Position numbers and translations under genes: made by a program. Below, one piece after another: positions 5,726-9,650 of a stretch of DNA of 9,650 bases (position 1 is the first letter of the stretch; each line of letters starts with the position of its first letter). The notes beneath the pieces are model-generated. The model searched no databases. It saw only the letters and a list, made by a program, of their open reading frames with translations, and was not told where the DNA came from. The DNA is taken from positions 1 to 9,650 of the forward strand of contig JAPDJZ010000093.1 of NCBI GenBank assembly GCA_029258815.1, in the 5' to 3' direction. The stretch is from an archaeon. Its GTDB lineage: Archaea > Thermoproteota > Nitrososphaeria_A > Caldarchaeales > Wolframiiraptoraceae.

Positions 5726-6877
5726 CTAGGAGACTGGCCGATAGACTATGCCGAGTTCGTCGGCGAGGCGGTAAGCCTCCATCATCTCCTCCCGAGTCGG
5801 CCTCCTAGCAATATCCGGATACTTCTCCGGCTCTCTGGCTACGAGGTATTCCGGCCTATACTGCTCCATTATATTCACGAGAACCTTGTCCCCTATGTTT
5901 TCCGCGATCCACCTCAGGATGGGCTTCGTATCGCATTCGAGGTGATTCGGTAAGACTAGATGCCTGATTATCATATCTCCGTGTCTCGCCGCGAGCAGGT
6001 GGTTTCTGGTAGCCGCCTCCCTATACCCGATCTTGCCTCGAACGTTTGACAGCCTCGCGGCGCATTCGTCGTTCCAATACTTGAAGTCCGGGAGCCAGAT
6101 GTCTACTAGGTCTAGGAGGAGCTTCATCGACTCCATGCTTAGATACATGTTGCTATTCCAGAGTATGGGAGCGTTAACGTCTAGGTATCTAAGCGACTCT
6201 ATTATGATCCACGTGTTCGGGGTCGGGTCTCCGCCCACGTAGTTTATGTTCGCGGCTCCCTCAAGCCTAAGCCTCTTCGCTATCAAGGCGAGCCTCCGCG
6301 GATCTACCTCAACGCCTACCGAGGAGAAGGGGGCGTCTGGATGGGATATATCCCAGTTCTGGCAGAAGACGCAGTGGAGGTTGCATGAGGCGAAGAAGAT
6401 TGTTCCCGATCCGCCCTGCCCCTCGGTTCCTATGAGCGGCGCTTCCTCGCCGTGGTGGTGGAAGAAGGAGGCCACGTAAGCCTTGTCCGGAAGCTGGCAC
6501 ACCCCCTTCTGGCCCCTCGTCCTATCGACCCCGCACCTCCATTCGCAGAACCTACAGCTCCTGAGAATTCTTCTAGCGAGCTCTATCTTAAGATCCAGGT
6601 ATGATGGGGTTGCGGGCTTAAGCTTATCGTAGTCCACGCCCGATCCGAAGTTCTCCCTGAAGAGCTCCTCGGCTTCTCCATGCAGTTCCTCGTGGATTCT
6701 CCAAAGCTCTTCCTCGCTCAGCTCTCTGATGTTTGATGGCGCTTTAATCGACCTAACTATGAGGAATTTCGCCGGGGTCTCGTCGAGCATTACGGACCTA
6801 TACCATCTAAGCCTCTTAACTACCTCAGGGTCCTTCCAAACTAGGATCGCGTCGGGTCTAAGGATCTTCGCCCACAA
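5726..6877 (-). CDS. pflX: PflX-type radical SAM protein
   Basis: This 383-residue protein resembles the pyruvate-formate-lyase-activating-enzyme homologues of the PflX group (COG1313), which have no established substrate. The radical SAM cluster motif is CNLHCVFC (C165, C169, C172), the GGE-like motif is GGDPTP (215-220), and NSNMYLS, DIWLPDFKYW and HLVLPNH follow the activase-like barrel. Before it lies a second cysteine group, CRFCEWRCGVDRTRGQKGVC (C108, C111, C115, C127), a possible extra Fe-S or zinc site typical of the group, and an N-terminal helical part of about 100 residues. The only start in frame is TTG 6877, six bases after GGAG (6884-6887); a stop lies upstream. No glycyl-radical enzyme partner is seen in the window. 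Confidence 0.88.
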   Translation of the reverse strand: MWAKILRPDAILVWKDPEVVKRLRWYRSVMLDETPAKFLIVRSIKAPSNIRELSEEELWRIHEELHGEAEELFRENFGSGVDYDKLKPATPSYLDLKIELARRILRSCRFCEWRCGVDRTRGQKGVCQLPDKAYVASFFHHHGEEAPLIGTEGQGGSGTIFFASCNLHCVFCQNWDISHPDAPFSSVGVEVDPRRLALIAKRLRLEGAANINYVGGDPTPNTWIIIESLRYLDVNAPILWNSNMYLSMESMKLLLDLVDIWLPDFKYWNDECAARLSNVRGKIGYREAATRNHLLAARHGDMIIRHLVLPNHLECDTKPILRWIAENIGDKVLVNIMEQYRPEYLVAREPEKYPDIARRPTREEMMEAYRLADELGIVYRPVS

Positions 6878-6883
6878 GGTCTT

Positions 6884-6919
6884 CTCCGTAATCCATGAGT
6901 CTTAATCTGGATAAAAGGG
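6884..6919 (-). promoter_or_regulatory. TATA box and Shine-Dalgarno of the radical SAM gene
   Basis: On the minus strand CCTTTTATCCA (6909-6919) is centred about 37 bases before TTG 6877 and lies just after the dCTP deaminase stop. Transcription would begin near 6888, just before GGAG (6884-6887), leaving that ribosome site within the first bases of the mRNA. This suggests the gene can be expressed apart from the upstream gene. Confidence 0.45.
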
Positions 6920-6922
6920 TTT

Positions 6923-7447
6923 TTAGTCTTTGAAGGATGGGAGCCTAATCCCGCGCTGGCCTTGATATTTCCCGGAATACGGCCTCTCGACGGGCGAGGA
7001 TAGCTTCGAGAAGACGACGTGGATGAACCTATCCCCGGCGTAGAGCCTTATGGGGAACTCCCCGCCTATAAGCTCTATCGTGAGTTCCCCCTCGAAGTTC
7101 GCGTCGATTATGGTCGGCGGTATGCTTAAGCCTATCCGGGCGTAGCTGCTTCTAAGGTTTACGAAGCCCATTAGATCTAGGGGTAGCTTGATGTATTCGA
7201 GGGTGTGGAGGAGGACGTGCTCCCTGGGCCTTATCACGAAGGAGTCTCCCTCCTCGACATCATAGAACCTCGCTATCTCGTCGTCGTTATGGGTGTCGAA
7301 GACCTCGTCCACGGGCTTCATCCTAGCTATCTTCGCTCCGATCCTCAGATCCAGGCCGTTCTCCCTAACGACGTCTTCTCTAAACGGCTTTATCACGAGC
7401 CTACCGCTCCTAATGTAGTTCCAGAGGTCGAAATCGCTTAGGATCAA
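6923..7447 (-). CDS. dcd: dCTP deaminase
   Basis: Dcd converts dCTP to dUTP, feeding thymidylate synthesis; some archaeal members also act as dUTPase. From TTG 7447 it has 174 residues with the normal N-terminus MILSDFDLWNYI, then PFREDVVRENGLDLRIG (21-37), the substrate-binding LRSSYARIGL (98-107), and IIDANFEGELTIEL (113-126), in which E125 matches the catalytic glutamate of dCTP deaminases. The C-terminal YSGKYQGQRG is the flexible lid that closes on the nucleotide triphosphate. A GTG at 7504 would add 19 residues that no family member needs, and the likely TATA box lies inside that stretch, so TTG 7447 is preferred. It follows the metallo-beta-lactamase gene by about 95 bases. Monofunctional versus bifunctional activity cannot be decided by eye. 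Confidence 0.92.
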   Translation of the reverse strand: MILSDFDLWNYIRSGRLVIKPFREDVVRENGLDLRIGAKIARMKPVDEVFDTHNDDEIARFYDVEEGDSFVIRPREHVLLHTLEYIKLPLDLMGFVNLRSSYARIGLSIPPTIIDANFEGELTIELIGGEFPIRLYAGDRFIHVVFSKLSSPVERPYSGKYQGQRGIRLPSFKD

Positions 7448-7480
7448 CCCCCATCCGCCGACCCGATACGGCCTCCAGAT

Positions 7481-7490
7481 CCTTAAAGAA
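7481..7490 (-). promoter_or_regulatory. TATA box of dcd
   Basis: TTCTTTAAGG on the minus strand is centred about 38 bases before TTG 7447. Initiation near 7459 would leave a leader of about 12 bases. Its position inside the longer GTG-started frame argues against that longer start. Confidence 0.4.
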
Positions 7491-7525
7491 GTTACCTCGA
7501 TCACCCGGCTCGGCGAATCTCGGGG

Positions 7526-7545
7526 TAAAACCCGCGGGGATTTTA
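7526..7545. other. Inverted repeat after the metallo-beta-lactamase gene
   Basis: TAAAACCCGCGGGGATTTTA pairs TAAAA with TTTTA and CCC with GGG around a GC centre, with two unpaired bases in the right arm. It begins in the stop codon of the minus-strand gene and lies some 40 bases upstream of the dcd TATA box. It could be a 3'-end structure, since the minus-strand reading has TTTTA after the GC part, or a protein-binding site. The loop is very short for a hairpin, so either role is weakly supported. Confidence 0.3.
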
Positions 7546-8304
7546 GACATCTATTACGTCCAGATCCTTCGGGGCGTAGATCCTGCAGGCCAGCTTCTCC
7601 GAGAAGATCCGAAGGTAGCTCGGGAGAGCCTCCTCCATCTCGGGGTAGAGATGGGTTAAGATCAGGATCTTGGGCTTGATCTCGGATGCCAGCCTGAGCA
7701 GATCCTCGGCCGAGGTATGCTTACCCTTAAGCCTGCTCGCCGGAAAAGAGCACTCGTGGATTAGAACGTCCGTTCCCCGAGCGAGGTCGATCAGCCTAGG
7801 ATCCGGCGCGGAGTCTCCGGAGTAGGTTATCGAGACCCCCTCGAGTTCGAGCCTAAACGCTATCCCATGGAAATGATCGACGGGCGTGGTTCTAAGGGCT
7901 ATCCCGGGCTTAAGCTCCACCGAGTCCCTCCAGAGCTCCCTAACCCTCATGACGCTCCTGCATCTAAGGTCTGAAAGATAGCCGAATAGCCTTCGATCGG
8001 AGGTCAGTAGGTCGAGGAAGACCCTTATGCCGGGAGGGCCGTAGATCTCGACGTGGCCCCCGAGTAGACCTAGGATCTTCAGAAGCGGTAGGAGGTCGCA
8101 TACGTGATCAACGTGTAGGTGCGTTACCAGAACATAGCTTATCGCCGTTACGTCGAGGTTCAGCCTTCTAAGCTTCTCGATCACCCCCGGCCCTATATCC
8201 ATCAAGATGTTTTCCGATCTCTTCGTCTGAACGAGTATACCCGACGAGAACCGAGTTTTGCTCGGGATTATCGACCCCGATCCTAGGAAGACTAGCCTGG
8301 GCAA
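7543..8304 (-). CDS. RNase Z/ElaC-like metallo-beta-lactamase-fold protein
   Basis: The 253-residue protein belongs to the broad ElaC/RNase Z group (COG1234), which includes tRNA 3'-processing enzymes and other hydrolases. It begins PRLVFLGSGSIIPS, has DIGPG (36-40), the metal motif THLHVDHV (H62, H64, D66, H67), DHFHGIAFRL (143-152), YSGDSAPD with D164, the HEC motif (183-185), KHTSAEDLL with H196 and THLYP with H218. True RNase Z usually has HxHGDH; here valine replaces the glycine, and no long exosite arm is evident, so the tRNA-processing role is doubtful. The start is TTG 8304 with purine-rich GGAGAG upstream. It lies three bases after the coiled-coil gene and so probably belongs to the crenactin operon. 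The enzyme is likely cytosolic and its substrate unknown. Confidence 0.82.
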   Translation of the reverse strand: MPRLVFLGSGSIIPSKTRFSSGILVQTKRSENILMDIGPGVIEKLRRLNLDVTAISYVLVTHLHVDHVCDLLPLLKILGLLGGHVEIYGPPGIRVFLDLLTSDRRLFGYLSDLRCRSVMRVRELWRDSVELKPGIALRTTPVDHFHGIAFRLELEGVSITYSGDSAPDPRLIDLARGTDVLIHECSFPASRLKGKHTSAEDLLRLASEIKPKILILTHLYPEMEEALPSYLRIFSEKLACRIYAPKDLDVIDV

Positions 8305-8307
8305 AGC

Positions 8308-9009
8308 TCATTCTCTCCTAGACAGTATGTCGATCCACGGATTATCCTTGAGATAGGATGGGAGGTTTCCCGATGATTTCGGGGTCTCCGCCTTCACCTC
8401 GACGGGCTTCTCCTCGTATGTTCTTGTTTTAGCCGGCCCCATCTTGAGCTCGGCCAGCTCCGCCTCAGCCCTACTAAGCCTCGAGATTAGGCTTCTCTGC
8501 TCCCTTTCAAGCCTGTCGAGCCTAGCCTCGACCTCCTCCAAGATTCTTAGAAGCCTTGATAGCTCTCCTCTAAGCTTCACCATCTCTTGGCTTTCAACCC
8601 GCGCGACCCGTTCGACCTCCCGCTTCTCCTCGCATTCCGTCCTTTTCTCCCTGATCCTCGGCGGGATGACCTCCTCGGCCCCTATGTTATCGTAGATTAC
8701 CAAGCCGAACCCGTGAAAGGCCATGACGCCCTCGTCAAACGCCTTCGCGTATTTTCTCGGAACCGCTATGCACACCCCATCGAATTTGGCTTTGAGTCGT
8801 TCGGCGTGTAGGAGTATGTCCTGTATCGCGCCTTTGCTCGTAAAGGAGTCCTCATCGAGAACGCTTACGACCAGCTCCCGCTTCCCATCCGAGAGGATCA
8901 CCCTACTTATGTAGAGTGATTCGGGATCGCCTCCGCGCTCCACCTCGTAGAATCCCTCCTCCTCGTAGAGCGCTGAAACCGCGTCCTCCGGGCTGATTCT
9001 TCTACGCAA
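8308..9009 (-). CDS. Coiled-coil protein linked to crenactin (arcadin-2-like candidate)
   Basis: No function is recognised from sequence alone. The 233 residues have four parts. Residues 1-112 look like an alpha/beta domain (ELVVSVLD, a helix AIQDILLHAERLKAKFDG, then VCIAVP and GLVIYD). Residues about 120-190 form a charged helix with hydrophobic a/d positions at 146, 150, 153, 157, 160, 164, 167, 174, 178, 185 and 188: a strong coiled coil. Residues 191-214 are a Lys/Glu/Pro linker. The last 19 residues are a separate peptide, LPSYLKDNPWIDILSRRE preceded by N. In Pyrobaculum, arcadin-2 is a coiled-coil partner of crenactin that binds it through a C-terminal peptide; the architecture and position here suggest an equivalent. 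The start is TTG 9009, overlapping the crenactin end by eight bases. The N-terminal fold recalls nuclease-like domains, but no catalytic set is seen. Confidence 0.75.
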   Translation of the reverse strand: MRRRISPEDAVSALYEEEGFYEVERGGDPESLYISRVILSDGKRELVVSVLDEDSFTSKGAIQDILLHAERLKAKFDGVCIAVPRKYAKAFDEGVMAFHGFGLVIYDNIGAEEVIPPRIREKRTECEEKREVERVARVESQEMVKLRGELSRLLRILEEVEARLDRLEREQRSLISRLSRAEAELAELKMGPAKTRTYEEKPVEVKAETPKSSGNLPSYLKDNPWIDILSRRE

Positions 9010-9650
9010 GGCTCATCCACCCCTCCATCCTCTCCCACCTCCACTCGTAGTCGACGGGGACGGCGTATCCGTAGACTATGCACCCCCTCCAGACCGAGTA
9101 TTTCGGGTCTCCAACTACGACGACCTCCGAATTCTCTATCCCCTTCTCGATCAGCATAATCCTAATCTTTTGATCGGCGGTTATCGCCACCCCCTCGAGC
9201 TCGCTCGGAGCGCTCCAGCCGAAGTTCCCTCCGGAGAGGAGTATCTTCGAGTATAGATGGGGCTGAAGCTCTATCGAGCATTTCTCTATCGCCGAGATTA
9301 TCGCCTCGGCCATGTCCATCATCCCGTAGAAGTAGGTGTCCCCGAGCCTGATATCGCTCGGCTTCGGCATCCCCCGGGCGAAATAGCTTTGAAAAATCTC
9401 GTGAGCCGGATTAAAGGCGTATTCGCCTATCAGGAACCTAGCCCACGAAAGCTCTCCGAGGTCGATCACTATCCTCGTCCCCGGGATCCTCACCTTAATC
9501 CTAACCTTCTCGGGGTTTTCCTTAGCGTATCTGATGGCCTCGTCCAAGTCCTTGGGGATCAAGCCCAGCCTCTCCTTGACGAGCCTGACCAGGCTCTCCT
9601 CCTTAGCGAGGTCTCCATAGCCGGCGTCCTTCAGGATCTCCATCGTGAGC
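9002..9650 (-). CDS. Crenactin-like archaeal actin, C-terminal half (partial)
   Basis: The frame enters from the right edge without a start and ends with TAG at 9002-9004; about 215 C-terminal residues are present of an expected 400 or so. Actin-family motifs are clear. KILLSGGNFGW (codons near 9247-9215) is the adenosine-binding loop, where actin has LSGG. PKYSVWRGCIVYG, close to the C-terminus, matches actin's KYSVWIGG. DMAEAIISAIEKCSIELQPHLYSKI forms the helix before the adenosine loop. Crenactin forms ATP-dependent double-helical filaments and is proposed to act in cell shape or cytoskeleton. An internal ATG at 9643 is not the start; the ATP-binding phosphate loops and subdomain 2 lie outside the window. 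It overlaps the coiled-coil gene, so the two are co-translated or at least co-transcribed. A distant member of another archaeal actin group is possible but less likely. Confidence 0.88.
   Translation of the reverse strand, partial: LTMEILKDAGYGDLAKEESLVRLVKERLGLIPKDLDEAIRYAKENPEKVRIKVRIPGTRIVIDLGELSWARFLIGEYAFNPAHEIFQSYFARGMPKPSDIRLGDTYFYGMMDMAEAIISAIEKCSIELQPHLYSKILLSGGNFGWSAPSELEGVAITADQKIRIMLIEKGIENSEVVVVGDPKYSVWRGCIVYGYAVPVDYEWRWERMEGWMSLA

Noticed and set aside
7448..7504. A longer dCTP deaminase from GTG 7504
   Set aside because: The family begins at MILSD, and the probable TATA box lies within the extra stretch.
1..9650. CRISPR arrays, rRNA genes or insertion sequences
   Set aside because: No regularly spaced repeats, rRNA signatures or transposase frames were seen; apart from the integration junction the window is densely coding.

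Overview
The window is archaeal and most likely from a thermophilic member of the Thermoproteota/TACK group. It carries an Orc1/Cdc6 initiator, both subunits of the archaeal/eukaryotic clamp loader RFC, an archaeal dCTP deaminase, a crenactin-like actin, TATA-type promoters lying about 25-38 bases before starts, and an archaeal-type integrase at a tRNA 3' end. A species cannot be named from the sequence. Crenactin with an arcadin-like partner points to lineages such as Thermoproteales, Korarchaeia or Caldiarchaeia; this is inference from the known distribution of the family.

Left edge (1-712). This is the end of an integrated genetic element. A tyrosine recombinase gene on the minus strand runs out of the window to the left. 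Its first codons are the antisense of a tRNA 3' half (665-711: anticodon arm, T arm and acceptor 3' strand, probably tRNA-Gly CCC). No tRNA 5' half lies beside it. This is the layout of an SSV-type attR junction: integrase C-terminal part plus att core on the element side, then chromosome to the right.

Replication block (722-4240). A promoter and orc1/cdc6 (+) converge on the clamp-loader genes rfcS-rfcL (-). The two convergent genes share the palindrome CTAG as both stop codons. rfcS has no ATG, GTG or TTG start in frame and probably starts at CTG. rfcL starts at TTG behind a good GGAGG and ends in an arginine-rich tail with no visible PCNA-binding box.

Middle block (4261-6919). A TatD-family metal-dependent hydrolase/DNase (-) diverges from a UPF0173-type metallo-beta-lactamase-fold hydrolase (+) across a 54-base promoter region. 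The latter converges with a PflX-type radical SAM protein (-).

Right block (6923-9650, all minus strand). Reading with transcription, the order is crenactin (partial, enters from the right), a coiled-coil protein overlapping it by 8 bases with an isolated conserved-looking C-terminal peptide (candidate arcadin-2 equivalent), an RNase Z/ElaC-like metallo-beta-lactamase protein 3 bases on, and then dCTP deaminase with its own promoter. The first three look like one operon and form the most interesting system here: an actin-like filament, its probable partner and a tightly linked hydrolase.

Across the window, genes inside transcripts mostly start at TTG, while the promoter-proximal orc1/cdc6 and UPF0173 genes start at ATG with little or no leader.
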